A stretch of 64,000 bases of DNA from Symbiodinium natans (GCA_905221605.1 CAJNDS010000513.1:586682-650681), one strand, 5' to 3'; positions 48,175-58,674 are shown, counted from the first letter of the stretch. The notes: generated by a model from the letters alone, not told the origin. Program-made: numbers and translations.

Positions 48175-49413
48175 CTATGCAGGCGCAGGGTCATCGGGCG
48201 CAGGCGTAGACATGATATGCTCGAAGAGTAGCTGCAGCTCCCGGGTCTGGACAGCCTTGCAGAACTCCATGGTATCTGGATCCTCTGTCCTCACATGCAA
48301 GTGCAAGGCGCAAAACACCACACCTTTGCGCAGCTGACACCAGATGGACATCTCGTGTGTGGAGAAGAATCCCTCTCCCACATTCACATTCACAGGCCAA
48401 GGAACAGCAGCACGTCCTCACAAAGTTTGTTGAACAGTGAAGGTTCCCACTTCGGACCCATCGTCCGAAGTAGGCAGCGGGAGTCATGGCCTGGTAAAAA
48501 CTGCTTTTTTCTGCTCTCTTCTGCTCTTGCCAGCACATGCAAAGCACATGCCTTGGGCATCTGAGTCATCTGAGCTCTGTGCAGGCGCCAATGAAGTCTT
48601 CGGCATCCTTGCGAAGTTGGGCGAAGATGCTGTGCTGGCTGGCGCCCAAGGAAAAGGCCTGGCCCAGCCAGTATCTGCCTCTGCCGGGAAACAAGGTTTA
48701 ACAAAACTTGAGTGCCACTTACTTGCAGTTGTTCAGCTGTAGCTAATCGTGGAATTAAACGTGCTCTAAATCTATCCAAGGTTCTGTTGTTGAACCTGAG
48801 ATGGCTTTCTCGCACCCAAGGCACTGCAACAAAGCCATACAGTTTCTAAACCTGCCCTGCTACGACTTTGACGTGCCCCTTCAGCGGACTAAACAAATCA
48901 CCGGTGCCATCGAGCTTCCCCGATCCAAACTCGCCCAAGTTTTCACCTGCAAACTGTCAGCTTGCGTCAGCTTGCAAGTTTCTCATTGCGTTTCCGCTGC
49001 TCAGTGAAGCATGCGACAGGCATCGTGCAAGGACAAATCATCACCATTCGCGTGCCTTCCATGCGGTGGACGATGACGTGGCAATATGCAGCCTCACGGA
49101 ACACCTGTGCGCTGACATCAACGACTGCACGGTCGGACTTGATGGTACCTCGCCTTGTGCAGACCTTCACCAATAAAATCTCAAGAATCAACAGGGCACG
49201 GCTTCAACTGATACAAAGTCGCATGTGAAAGCGATATCTTGAGCAAACCGAACCAAACACTGCGGCCATGGTGCCGTGCTCCCCAGCTTCGGCGGACCAC
49301 CAAACGTGGTCGGTGTGCTCCAGGTGTGGGGAGTTACGAGGTTGTGGGCCTGCAGGCTCGCGCTGTTGAAGTTGACATGGGGGAACTCGCACACAGCTGC
49401 TGCAACTCAACAT
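48175..49413 (-). CDS. exon-like segments, beta-rich, unidentified
   Basis: Minus-strand pieces: GTIKSDRAVVDVSAQVFREA with YCHVIVHRMEGTRMVMI (48967-49150), GENLGEFGSGKLDGTGDLFS with PLKGHVKVVAG preceded by TTTGCAG (about 48.84-48.95 kb) and MSIWCQLRKGVVFCALHLHV with EFCKAVQTRELQLLFEHIMS (48175-48393). Alternating hydrophobic strands resemble the segments at 42-44 kb in character. These may be exons of one gene. No family was recognised. Confidence 0.5.
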
Positions 49414-49499
49414 GCGAGGTGAGACCGGGCAAGCACAGCCTCATCCAGGGCGCCAAGCATCAGGCACAGCCTTAATAACATTCTTAGAAAAAAACAACA

Positions 49500-50160
49500 A
49501 GGCTAGAAAGTTTAGTCTAAGAGCTTAAACTATTGGTTGCAGAGGCTGGGGGGCAGCTAGTAAGTTTATTCTCAGAGTTTAAACTAGTGGGATCCCAAGC
49601 GAAGGAGGGGGGGGGCAGGGGGGGGGCAGGGGGGGGGAACTCACCCGGTGCGTTCGTCATCCCGCAATCGTTTGTTCTCTCTGGACAAACAAACTTACAA
49701 ACTCAAGCCAGCCGAGATAGCTAGTGGCCACCCCCAACCGCCCTTTCCCCCCGACCCTGGCTCGAGTTCGTTTAGCCGGGGAAACAAAGGATCGAAACAA
49801 TTGTTTCGGAGAGGGAGGGAACCTAACTAACTCCCATGCCTCGAGTTAGTTTAGCCAGAGAAAACAAACGTTGGCAGGAAACCTTTGTTTCTGACCAGGA
49901 GCCTAGATATCGACAAGTGCTTCGACATGTCACCGAAGAACTGCACAAGCTAGTTCGCTTCCCCTCCTTCTGGCCCTATCGTAATCGTGATAGTGTCCGT
50001 AGTAGCAATGTAGGACTACGAGCCCTCGATTCTAGTTTAGAAACCTTACTTTGCTGTCCTAGCAACCTTTGTTTTGACGCACAGTTTCTCACCGAGACAA
50101 ACCTTTCCAGAAACCCTGTTGTCCAAAAGTTTGTTCTCTGTGCCTAAACTAACTTGCGTC
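49500..50160. repeat. region of short direct repeats and G-rich tracts
   Basis: AGTTTA...TTAAACT blocks recur at 49509-49531 and 49563-49585 (23 bases, about 19 identical). CTCGAGTTMGTTTAGCC plus following GAAAACAAA-like bases recur at 49761 and 49840. A (GGGGGGGCAG) motif repeats three times at 49606-49637. Many TTTGTTT and AACAAA elements are scattered through it. A plus-strand frame at 49836-50147 is open but unsupported. Confidence 0.6.
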
Positions 50161-50164
50161 TGCC

Positions 50165-51004
50165 CTATTTGTCTTGTTGGGGCTCACGACAACAGCCCTG
50201 CCGAGTGCACAAAGCCAGAAGGGCACTCCATGCACACATTTGCTGAATCAGCCCAGTCACACAGCAGCTGCCGCCTCGGCCCTGTCGACGTCCACGCCCT
50301 TGGAGCAAAGCCCCATGACCAGCAGCTGCGTGGCCTGAGTATGACTCCGCAAACATAACGATGCAACCCGGCATGCTTGTGAACAACCCCGGCTATATGA
50401 GCACATGAGCACACCTTTCCACGACAACACCCCCTGAGCTCGCCTTGCTCCCGCCTGGCGCGAGCTCTGGAATGCCGCAGCTGGCGAGCGGTGAGCGCAA
50501 AGGCTCCGCCTCCCCGCAGGTTAGTCAGGTTGTGCACCGGTACGGTGCACACCACGACACGCGTACTCGGAGACTGTCAAAAGCTGCCATCGGCACACAT
50601 GCACGGCAACAAGCCAAAAGGAAGTCGCCATTGCAGTTCCACTTTCCAATAGCCTACCGCTGCATGAGAAGCGAAGTGGAACAGAGCTCTTTCACTCCGC
50701 AGTCCACCCTCCTCCCCGGTTTTAACACTTGTGATGAATATGGGCACATCGGGCACACCCATTTATTACCTTCCCCGGCACAGAGCATTGCCTGAGGGCC
50801 AGTCGGATATTGAGGGGTTTTCTTTAGCATAGAAAGCTCTGGCAAGGGCTTCCAGGGGCCGAAAGGACACCCGTTTTTGTCCAGGGGATGTTCTGAGCCG
50901 AAGTGCTGACCCCTTGGTTTCAGATTCCCTTTGTTCTGTGACCCAGCAACATCTGGGGCAGGAGGGGGGCCGGCAAGATGGGGATGCAAAAGGCTAACCG
51001 ACAC
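50165..51004 (-). CDS. exon-like open frames, unidentified
   Basis: The frame 50654-51004 contains KNGCPFGPWKPLPELSML and NKWVCPMCPYSSQV, a CxxC pair of possible zinc-binding type. The frame 50184-50555 contains VPVHNLTNLRGGGAFALTAR. Both are on the minus strand and may be exons of the genes on either side. No family was recognised. Confidence 0.35.
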
Positions 51005-51127
51005 ATGACACAGTAGGCGTGTGGTAGGTTTCAGCCGGTTCTTTTTGACAACCCCTCGCGTGGTGGCCCTGTCGGGGGGCTGAGCGATGCTGGGAGCTGT
51101 GGTGAGATGTGCTAGCCTATTCGGGAT

Positions 51128-51913
51128 TCAGGGAATCACCGTGCCGTAGCTCGTGCAATTTGTGTAAGTTTTGGGTTTTTGTCCTGAGGTTCCAAAAAAT
51201 GTCAAGGCAACTTTAAGGGGCAGATGGTGTTTGTCATGCAGCCTTGGATAGCCTGGGGCTGGCTTTGAGGCGCTATGGGGAGTCTGTCCACAAGCCCTAT
51301 GTGAGAACCCCACCCCGGAGTCGGCAGGGATGATCAGAGTCACATTTAGAGTTGCACTGAGAGCACACTTAGAGCACACTTGAAGCACGCTGCGGCCTTG
51401 TACTCCATTACTTGGCTGCGAACTGGGACACCCTGCTTCGCCTGGAGCAACTCAGGGTTTGAAGCTGCAGCACTGCCTCCTGACGCTTGCTCCGAGTTCA
51501 GCCAAGCCATGCCAAATGCTTGAACCAAGCTTCAGCCAGCTGGAGCACCTCGGTATTATTTCATGATTCTAAGACCTGGCTGCTTAGAGGCCAGACGGTG
51601 CAGTCCAAGCGCAACGGGCACCCTCACTCTGAGCCCTGAAACTGCTCGGCAATTGCGCCCAAGAACATGTAAGAGTATCTCTGGAAGCCCAGAGCCCAGC
51701 TGCTTGACACTCGGTCAAATCGGCAAAGTCAAGCGAAATAATGGATCCCAGAATTTCCAGCATAGCTGTTCTCAGGACGTCAAGCTTAGTGCTGGGACCG
51801 AGACCTTCTTCACGACTACTGTGCGCATGGATGTGCTTCAGGTGCTGTGTCTCCCTGCTCCAACACAAAGCAAGCCTTTTTACGCAACACACCCCACTCA
51901 GAAAAAACACCAT
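51128..51913 (-). CDS. exon-like segments, unidentified
   Basis: The frame 51584-51913 contains REEGLGPSTKLDVLRTAMLE with ILGSIISLDFADLTE. The frame 51346-51528 contains ASNPELLQAKQGVPVRSQVM. The frame 51128-51388 contains TLNVTLIIPADSGVGFSH. All are on the minus strand with protein-like composition, and the first and third have beta-strand character. No family was recognised. Confidence 0.45.
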
Positions 51914-51999
51914 CCAGAAACACTTCCTCGGCTGAATGCTTCAACATGACTGAAAGAACTCTCGCCTTCAAGACTCAAGACTGTCAACCATTGGGAGCG

Positions 52000-52417
52000 C
52001 TAGAGCTGACCGAGCACCGCATCGACCACGGATGCTGCAGCATCCGCTTGTGCAGAATCGATTTGAGCTGCGGCTTGTTCCTCTTCACGAGATGCCGGCA
52101 CCTCGCCTGATACTGGCTGTCAACGGTCAATCTAGAGCTGGGTGCCCCAGTCCGCCATTGCCAAATTTTGCTTCTCAGTCGCTGATGATCTCGGCATCCA
52201 CGATCTCCACAGCACGCATCCGGAGTCTGGAGCGAGCTTGGGACCCACTGGACAAGTACCGACCTCGGCAACTGACCCCAAGGGTGGCGGCAAAGAGGTG
52301 CCACGCGTAGAGCGCGTGACATGGGGAAGGATGTGGAAAAAATGTGTGTAGTGTACAAAATGCCTCAAGCCAGCAGAAAGGCGCCTGAATGAGCTGTGGC
52401 CACAGCGGCAGCTGCAC
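52000..52417 (-). CDS. C-terminal exons of an unidentified gene
   Basis: The last exon 52000-52106 begins after CAG and reads EVPASREEEQAAAQIDSAQA with DAAASVVDAVLGQL and the stop at 52000. The preceding exon ends near 52178 with RLRMRAVEIVDAEIISD. A GA-AG intron of about 70 bases would join them in phase (GAC T/GC). The tail is acidic and Ala-rich. Upstream exons are probably among the segments at 52.6-55 kb. No family was recognised. Confidence 0.6.
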
Positions 52418-52643
52418 AGGCTGCTGCGGTCAAAACTGGGCGGCTGCCTTTGCAAACATCGGCTAGTTTAAGCCTTGCTGCACCCTTACCTGGGCTATGC
52501 CTGTACACGCCATGTTCAATCCCCAGATTTCAGATGCTTCGCCTGCATATATTTATTACAAGGGATGGCACTGCCAACGGCCCGCTGACATCACAGCGAG
52601 AGCACTCTCACCATTGCGGACAGCAGAGGAAGCAGGGCAGAGT

Positions 52644-53195
52644 TCAATCCAAGTTTGGCAAAAAAGACACATCCAGGCAAATACAGGAACCCACACAACT
52701 CAAACACAATGCATGGACAGAAAATGGACCCACTGGCCACTGGCATGCGCAGACTTTTGCGGTCCAGCCACTCTTTTGGCCCTGGACATAAATGGGGACC
52801 TTCCGTTCCCAGTGCCCTGTTGAAGCAGCCGCCGGCGTCGCAGCACGCAACGGCAATGTCGAGAGAGACATGGCGGACTGTTTGAGCCAAGAACTGCAAT
52901 TTGTCTTCGCTTCGCCCAAACCCTGTACCACCCACCCGTGCCGGTGCAAGTAGCAGCTGGCCTCGAGGTATCCAGCTTGGGGTGTGAGCCTCTGACCCCC
53001 ATCAGGAACCAGAAGCATGCGGTTTTGCGGGAGGAGGCTCAAGTCCTTGGCAAAAGCAGGGCACCAAAAGCATGGCATGATTGTACGATACTCGCACGTA
53101 TCTGCAGCATCCGTCGTCCTAGCTGCAGGCATGCAGAACCAGCCCTCATCGAGAAAGGTTTCTAGACAGGTACGTGGTGAATCGGGCACCTGCAT
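52644..53195 (-). CDS. long open frame, unidentified
   Basis: A 183-codon minus-strand frame with a convincing middle part (FAKDLSLLPQNRMLLVPDGG, TPQAGYLEASCYLHRHGWVV) and an Ala/Ser-rich stretch after it. The right end and the left end (Cys-rich) may be intron. No family was recognised. Confidence 0.5.
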   Translation of the reverse strand: MQVPDSPRTCLETFLDEGWFCMPAARTTDAADTCEYRTIMPCFWCPAFAKDLSLLPQNRMLLVPDGGQRLTPQAGYLEASCYLHRHGWVVQGLGEAKTNCSSWLKQSAMSLSTLPLRAATPAAASTGHWERKVPIYVQGQKSGWTAKVCACQWPVGPFSVHALCLSCVGSCICLDVSFLPNLD

Positions 53196-53513
53196 GGGGA
53201 ATTGAAGCTGACTTTACTTATGCCGCAACTTATGCCGGACATTAAGCCGTTAGCCCTTACCCGCCGGATATGCACCCCATGCTCCGCCCCACAGTTCACG
53301 ATTGCAACCACGCCGTCATGCACCGGCGGAGCACATGCCTACTAGGCAACTCGCAATCTGCAGTCCAAGTCTGTACCTCTCATCTCATATCACCTCCTTT
53401 ATGGTCGGCTGATGACATTGGATTCTAACACGATCTGACAAGAAGCTGGAAGTGGCACCACATGAAGAAGGTCTGGTCTCAGGAAAACCTTCAGCGAGCG
53501 CTGGCGGAGAGCG

Positions 53514-53744
53514 TCAATCCGGCAATTCTACGGAAAGCGGACTCGCTTTGGGGTTTGAGGAAATCTTTGGGGCACCCAGCAAACCACGGACATGTCGCCC
53601 GTCTGTCTCGGGCGTCAAGCAACACATTTTTCTTGACAATGTCGCATATACGGGCAAGTCGCCTTCTGAAACCAACCCGTCATTTGCGCGTGTGAAACTC
53701 TTGCCTTGACATGAAGGCAATAACTGTTTGTGGCATGCGGTCAC
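53514..53744 (-). CDS. exon-like open frame, unidentified
   Basis: A minus-strand frame with SFTRANDGLVSEGDLPVYAT and LLGAPKISSNPKASPLSVEL, well-balanced composition. It lies directly left of the Cys-rich exon at 53844-53936, so both may be parts of one gene. Confidence 0.45.
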   Translation of the reverse strand: MTACHKQLLPSCQGKSFTRANDGLVSEGDLPVYATLSRKMCCLTPETDGRHVRGLLGAPKISSNPKASPLSVELPD

Positions 53745-53843
53745 TGCTCACTCCTCGTCCCACCACACTTCCTGCATCTCCTCGACACTTTGTCGCAAGC
53801 AAAATGAGAGGCGGCACACATGGGAAAACAACAAAACTGAGTC

Positions 53844-53936
53844 CTTGTAAGCACAATGACGACATAGATCGAACCAGCAGCGGCTGCAGTGGCAGAAAGC
53901 ATCTTGAGGCTCTAGTTCAGCTTCTTCGGCTTCCAC
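53844..53936 (-). CDS. exon with short cysteine-rich zinc-binding-like motif
   Basis: The exon is bounded by CTGCAG on its right and AAG/GAC on its left. It reads VEAEEAELEPQDAFCHCSRC and then WFDLCRHCAYK. The CxxC...FDLCxxC spacing is that of ZZ-type and DC1/C1-type zinc fingers. Only the core is present in this exon, so the family cannot be fixed. The GA donor on the left is of the dinoflagellate type. Confidence 0.5.
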
Positions 53937-54189
53937 CTGCAGGGCCCGCTTGCGAGACAACACGCAACAACACAAGCTCCTGACAGAAGGAAACAACACC
54001 CACGCGCCAAGGATCCAAAGACTAAACCCTTACACTGACACTCGTGAGAATGTTCAAGAAGGCTTCGGACATTGCAGGGATGCGCTTGAATTGAGAAGAC
54101 AAGCAAAAACTCGTTAAGACACAGAGGTTTCTCAAAAACATGCAAATTCGCACTTTGCCGACAAAGTGTCAACCACGAATAAACGTTGT

Positions 54190-54330
54190 TCTCGCCCTCC
54201 CCTTTCCTCCCCCCCCCTGCAGTGCCCCTCCCCCTGCAATGCCCCCCGCCTCACCCCTCCCCCCCCCCCCCCCCTTCCCCCGCCCCTGCTTCCCCGCCCC
54301 TCCTTCCACCCCACCCCGCAGCACCCCAAG
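54190..54330. repeat. C-rich low-complexity tract
   Basis: Pyrimidine- and C-rich sequence with runs of up to 15 C. Frames through it give Pro-rich or Gly-rich artefacts on either strand. Confidence 0.85.
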
Positions 54331-54711
54331 ATCAGGAAAGCCCTAAAAACGCCACCGGCGGTGACAGGTCGTAGGCCAACTACATTCGCCTTGCGTCGCC
54401 AAACACTCTTAACGCTCTTACGTGCAATTAATTTTACCGCGGGGTCAAAAGTGAGACACCCCTTGCTGTAAAGAAAAAACTCCCAGTGACTTGAAAAAAT
54501 CTACTTGACCTGAAGGCACCGCGACTTTCAGACTGGAATCCGTGGAGTTCGCAAAATAACTCAAACCTCTGCTTAAGCTCAAAACGTGGCTGCTGGGGTT
54601 TTCGGATTTAAGGCAACCGACAAAGAGGCGAGGAACAAGCTCTTCTAGCGCGAATGAAGAAGCGAACCCATAATTCTACATGGTTGCATCCAAAATGGCA
54701 GATTAACTTCG

Positions 54712-54954
54712 TCATGAGTTCAGCACCATGGAGGCGGCATTTACAAGGGCAGTGTATTCACCTGGAGCACCCAACCAGCTGCGCAAAGCCTCCCCTGATG
54801 CAAACTCTCTACTCCCATACTGATCCTGCGATGATCGTGCGAGTGTGGATTGCAGCATGTCAAGGATTTTGGCAGCTCTCAGGATTTCGAAGAGCTCGAC
54901 AGCTCCAAACGTTGTCAATAACAGCCGTTGAAATTGTTCGACTGTTCCAGGCAA
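54712..54954 (-). CDS. exon-like open frame, helical, unidentified
   Basis: The minus-strand frame reads MPGTVEQFQRLLLTTFGAVE and LFEILRAAKILDMLQSTLAR and then SSQDQYGSREFASGEALRSW. Its composition is strongly protein-like and helical. It ends at 54712. A 197-codon plus-strand frame (54654-55247) covers it but looks like the antisense of this exon. Confidence 0.5.
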   Translation of the reverse strand: MPGTVEQFQRLLLTTFGAVELFEILRAAKILDMLQSTLARSSQDQYGSREFASGEALRSWLGAPGEYTALVNAASMVLNS

Positions 54955-55249
54955 CTTACAACATTTCGAAGAGTTTGATGGTTAGGGTTGTAAACGGCTC
55001 AGAACTTCTCCGGGCCTCGTATTGTGGTGTTTGCAGCTACACCTCTGCCAGGTTGATGTGGTGTGTGGTGGGCGGGCTTCGGCGCAACAGTTTTCATCGC
55101 TGCACGTTGACCTTCGCAAAATGGCGTGGGTATGACTTGAAACACCCAGTTGCGACAGCGTTCATCGGAGCATGGTATCTTCATGCAAACGTCGAGACAT
55201 TTTCCTCATGGCTGGCCCTGACAAGAGCATTCAGGCTGGTAGGGTAGCC

Positions 55250-55735
55250 ACCTGGGTGCAGACGTGCTCGGGCGTTTAAACATTCTTGGCTTCAGCAGGG
55301 TATTGAAAGTAAAGTCAACAAGTTGTCAGGATACAAGCATGGGCAGTTTCCATGTTCGTGTTCCTCATGTCCTTCGATCTTTCTGAGCTTCAATTGGTGA
55401 GCTTGTTTGGGTGTTGGTCAGAAGGGCCACTGGACTGCAAGCTTAAGCTCGAGAAAGCTGAGAACAAACAGAAAGAGCCCCAGTTCTTAGAAGCAGCCAA
55501 CCTGCAAACGAATGTGTTTGATGCAAAGCGCCTGTCCCAAGAGCTCTCGCTTGCACTGGTCGCAGCTCACACCACCCGAATAAATGGCAGCCCTCGGCCG
55601 GTGTCGCCGCAGGGGCATTGAGTGCAAGCAGCGGGGACAGAGGCAGGTGCGAAAGCCTTCCACGGCAGTGAGAAGTCCTGCGGATTAGGGATGTTACGAA
55701 TCAGACATTGAAGAATTGAAGAGACAAAGAACTTT
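55250..55735. other. possible plus-strand coding, undecided
   Basis: A plus-strand frame at 55352-55621 contains LKLEKAENKQKEPQFLEAAN and LQTNVFDAKRLSQELSLALV, which is very protein-like, while the minus strand is weaker here. It would run against all neighbours, so I leave it undecided. Confidence 0.35.
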
Positions 55736-55741
55736 TACATC

Positions 55742-55990
55742 TCAACCCTCCCAGACAGCTCCTGCAACAGGTTGGTCTGGTGCTGCTTGTTCTTGCCCTC
55801 CCTTCTGAGGTTCACAGTCACCTTTGGGATCGTTTGCTTCACTTGATGCCTGGTCCTCTGCAGATGAAAGGACAGGTGGTAGAGGTGGAAGCCCTTCGAT
55901 TTTGCGCCTCCTGTCTTCCAGCTTGGCTTGCATCTCCTCACGTGCACATTTTGCTCCTTGTATCTTGGTGGCCAAGACAGCAGCCGAGCC
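55742..55990 (-). CDS. C-terminal exon, coiled-coil start and Pro/Glu-rich tail, unidentified
   Basis: Preceded by CTAAG at about 55.99 kb, the minus-strand exon reads AAVLATKIQGAKCAREEMQA and KLEDRRRKIEGLPPLPP, then an acidic Gln/Pro-rich tail to the stop at 55742. It is likely the last exon of the gene whose other exons lie at 56.3-59 kb. No family was recognised. Confidence 0.6.
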   Translation of the reverse strand, partial: GSAAVLATKIQGAKCAREEMQAKLEDRRRKIEGLPPLPPVLSSAEDQASSEANDPKGDCEPQKGGQEQAAPDQPVAGAVWEG

Positions 55991-56306
55991 TTAGCTGCGG
56001 ATGCTTTGCAGTCAGGGGCTGCTCACGTTCCCCGAAAAAAGCCCCGTGACGGCGCAGTCGGTGAGGAGGAGAAAGCAGGCTAGCAGAGAATAGCTGAATA
56101 GCAGAGACAGAAAGGGAGAGAGTTAGGTTTGAAGAAGAGCAAGCTCGGCAGCGGAACGAGACAGAAGAACCATTTCAAAACCCTCACACCATCCACCGCC
56201 CTAGAATCATCTGCGCTGGGTGTTTCAAAGTAGTTAGTGTTTAAGGGTTTAAGGGCTTAAGTGTCTAGGTCGAGGATACCCGCTATCGTCCCCCTCACCG
56301 CATACA

Positions 56307-56870
56307 TCACAACGATGGTGGAAGCAAGGTGCTGGAAGTAGATGAAGCAGTAGTGCTAGCAAAGCTGAGACGTCCTGAAGAGAATGATGGCGCAGCGGTC
56401 GAGCACACGGAACCATCATAGTCCTCGTCATGCTCTCCCTTCCCACCGAAAGCTTTGGTAGCCTCATCCATGGCCTTGACCCGACCCTTGACAGTTCCGG
56501 GTTCAAGGAGGCTGCCTCGCTGAGATGACAAAGCAGCTGCTCGTATTTGTGCCGGCGGTGGTGGTATGGGCACGTGGAAATCGAAGGACTGCCCACGGCG
56601 AAGAGGACGGGTACAAACAAGCACGCCGCTCGTTGTGAGCAGTTTGATCCTGAACTCGCGCCCTTCTTTGGCTTTCGGCCGGAGGGCCCATTCAATTCCT
56701 GGCTTCACATCTGCTGTTAAGACTGGTGCCGCCTGGCCATGAAGCCACTGCAACATTGGCCTCAACAACGGCAGATCTGCCCATGGTGAGATTTGAGCGC
56801 CCTTTGGTCGATGAAGCTCAACGCGTAGAGGGACCTTTGTCCGATTCCGCACCAGCATCGATGCCTGAGA
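56307..56870 (-). CDS. exon with unknown beta-rich domain
   Basis: After TCTCAG at about 56.87 kb the minus-strand frame reads MLVRNRTKVPLRVELHRPKG, then LRPMLQWLHGQAAPVLTADV, GIEWALRPKAKEGREFRIKL and LTTSGVLVCTRPLRRGQSFD, ending in a Ser-rich tail. The pattern of alternating strands with conserved Trp and Arg looks like a compact domain. I do not recognise it. A 9-bp tandem repeat lies immediately upstream in what is probably the intron. Confidence 0.7.
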   Translation of the reverse strand, partial: SQASMLVRNRTKVPLRVELHRPKGAQISPWADLPLLRPMLQWLHGQAAPVLTADVKPGIEWALRPKAKEGREFRIKLLTTSGVLVCTRPLRRGQSFDFHVPIPPPPAQIRAAALSSQRGSLLEPGTVKGRVKAMDEATKAFGGKGEHDEDYDGSVCSTAAPSFSSGRLSFASTTASSTSSTLLPPSL

Positions 56871-56903
56871 GGGGTGCTTGGTTTTCTGTGCTTCGATGTG
56901 CAC

Positions 56904-56990
56904 GTGCCACACGTGCCACACATGCCACACATGCCACACATGCCACACATGCCACACATGCCACACATGCCACACATGCCACACATGCCA
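56904..56990. repeat. 9-bp tandem repeat, about nine copies
   Basis: A TGCCACACA unit repeats about nine times, with the first copies reading TGCCACACG. Because the period is a multiple of three, one minus-strand frame reads a His-Val-Trp tripeptide array through it, continuous with the exon at 56.87 kb. I take it as intronic because an acceptor AG separates the two. Confidence 0.92.
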
Positions 56991-57504
56991 CCTCCGCAAG
57001 ACCGCTCCTAAAGATCTTGCCTCTTCGTTCAACACCCAAATCCAAGGCCATGGTTCTGGAAGAGCTCTTGTCCTGCAGGTTGCGCCTAGCTACGGAGTGC
57101 ATCACAAGGGCTGATCCGTGGAGAGGGCCGATTTTGGCTGAGTCTCCTGATTGCATCCAAATGAACCTCCAATCGGCGCCAGGTGATTGGGCAGCCGCCG
57201 CTCGCCTTCTTTAGACACCTGCGAACCTTGCTGGCGAACACCGGAAAGGAGCACACGCCCTTCCTTGGCTTGAGGCTCTTGGAGACTTCAGATGTCTTGG
57301 CTAGAGTGGGTTTCCTTTCATGTGTCAGATTGCACTTATACTAAATTTGCATGAACAACCAACGGCGCGCAGGTCCTCAGCACAATATGAAAACTCACAG
57401 GGCCAGGTTGAGCGATAGTGGCTGGAGCAATGCTGTGAAGAAGAGAATTGCCCAGCTACGAAGCTACAAAAATGGTGGCTGGCTAGCATTTGCCTTCGAG
57501 CAAC

Positions 57505-58674
57505 TCACGGGCCAGCACCGCGCCCTCTGCATCTTCTGCCTGGCCCATCCACCCCAACGGATCGGATGGTCGCCAGGCCAGTGCTGCATCTAGCAGGCAA
57601 AGCAAAGCTACCGCTGCGGAGCGGAACCTTGATCAGGCCCAAGGACACCACATTCTTCAGAAATTTCCGGAAAACACAGGAAGTAAAAATTGTCCACTTG
57701 CTGCGAAGTTTCTCCTGTTCCTGGTCAGGCTGGGTCTTCCATCGCTTTTGCTCCTCTTCTTCCACCTCGTCTGGCTCGGCAGAAGCAGCATTTGGGCGCA
57801 GGAGGCGGGTGACTTTCAATGTATGCGCTGCTTTCTCCTCCTCGTCGAAGACGCTGTGTCGAGACAAGGAGGTCACAGCCATTCGGAGCGAATTTCTATC
57901 GCCGTCAAAGAGACTTCCCTTCGGACAGTGTCTCAACTCGAGGAACTGGCTGACCAAGTATGCTAAAGCAGCACAAACACCTTGCTTGCTGCGCACTGTG
58001 CCCCACTGCGGGTTGAAGAGGCGCTCATAGGCTTGGCTGCTCCCGGGAACAGACAAGCCAGAAATGACCCCAGATTCGCCTGCTCCAGTTTTTTTAACTC
58101 CGTTGCCCCTCGCCGTCGGCCTCCTGCCCGCTTGGCCCCGCAGCGGTGTGGGAGAACACAGTCCGCGCACCTTCTTCAAATGTTTGCGATAGTCCTTGTC
58201 GGCCGAAGCCTCACTGTGCTTGCTGCCCAGGCCTCGGTCTCCTGAAATGCAACTGAAAGCCATCGATGCCGGGCCTTGGCGTGTCCAATGCTTCTCATCA
58301 TGAGCCAAGCACCAATCTACGGCTTCAAACATCTGCCGGACAGCAAGTAAAGGTTGCAAGGATAGAGGACTGCTTTGAGGTGCATGTCGCTTCACCTCCA
58401 GCAATCGTTTCTCAATAGCTTGGCGTTCATTCCGGTCGGAAAACGCTTTCGCCGCCAAAGCGCCAGCAGTGGCAGACACGGCGCCCACTGCAGCACCTGA
58501 TACACCAGCTGCAGCCGCTCCAAACGCATCAAAGACTTTGAGCAATGAACCTCCAACAACTCCTGCTGATGCAACTACACCAGCTTCGGGAGCCACCTCC
58601 CACAAGGCATCCTGCATGATGCCGACCGGCACAAGTGCTTGAGCCAGTGTCTCGAAAATCGCGGCCGGCATCAT
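57505..58674 (-). CDS. 389-codon open frame, unidentified protein
   Basis: The longest credible open frame in the window. From Met1: an Ala/Gly/Val-rich hydrophobic region (about residues 25-75, VVASAGVVGGSLLKVFDAFG, then GAVSATAGALAAKAF) with glycine-zipper spacing, a basic helix (RNERQAIEKRLLEVKRH), a middle Lys-rich part, then FLELRHCPKGSLFDGDRNSL and an acidic stretch (AEPDEVEEEEQKRWKTQPDQ). In-frame introns may be included, and the last 40 residues look intronic. Two Met codons start it, but exon-like sequence at 58749-59285 on the same strand suggests the gene begins further right. No family was recognised. Confidence 0.65.
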   Translation of the reverse strand: MMPAAIFETLAQALVPVGIMQDALWEVAPEAGVVASAGVVGGSLLKVFDAFGAAAAGVSGAAVGAVSATAGALAAKAFSDRNERQAIEKRLLEVKRHAPQSSPLSLQPLLAVRQMFEAVDWCLAHDEKHWTRQGPASMAFSCISGDRGLGSKHSEASADKDYRKHLKKVRGLCSPTPLRGQAGRRPTARGNGVKKTGAGESGVISGLSVPGSSQAYERLFNPQWGTVRSKQGVCAALAYLVSQFLELRHCPKGSLFDGDRNSLRMAVTSLSRHSVFDEEEKAAHTLKVTRLLRPNAASAEPDEVEEEEQKRWKTQPDQEQEKLRSKWTIFTSCVFRKFLKNVVSLGLIKVPLRSGSFALPARCSTGLATIRSVGVDGPGRRCRGRGAGP

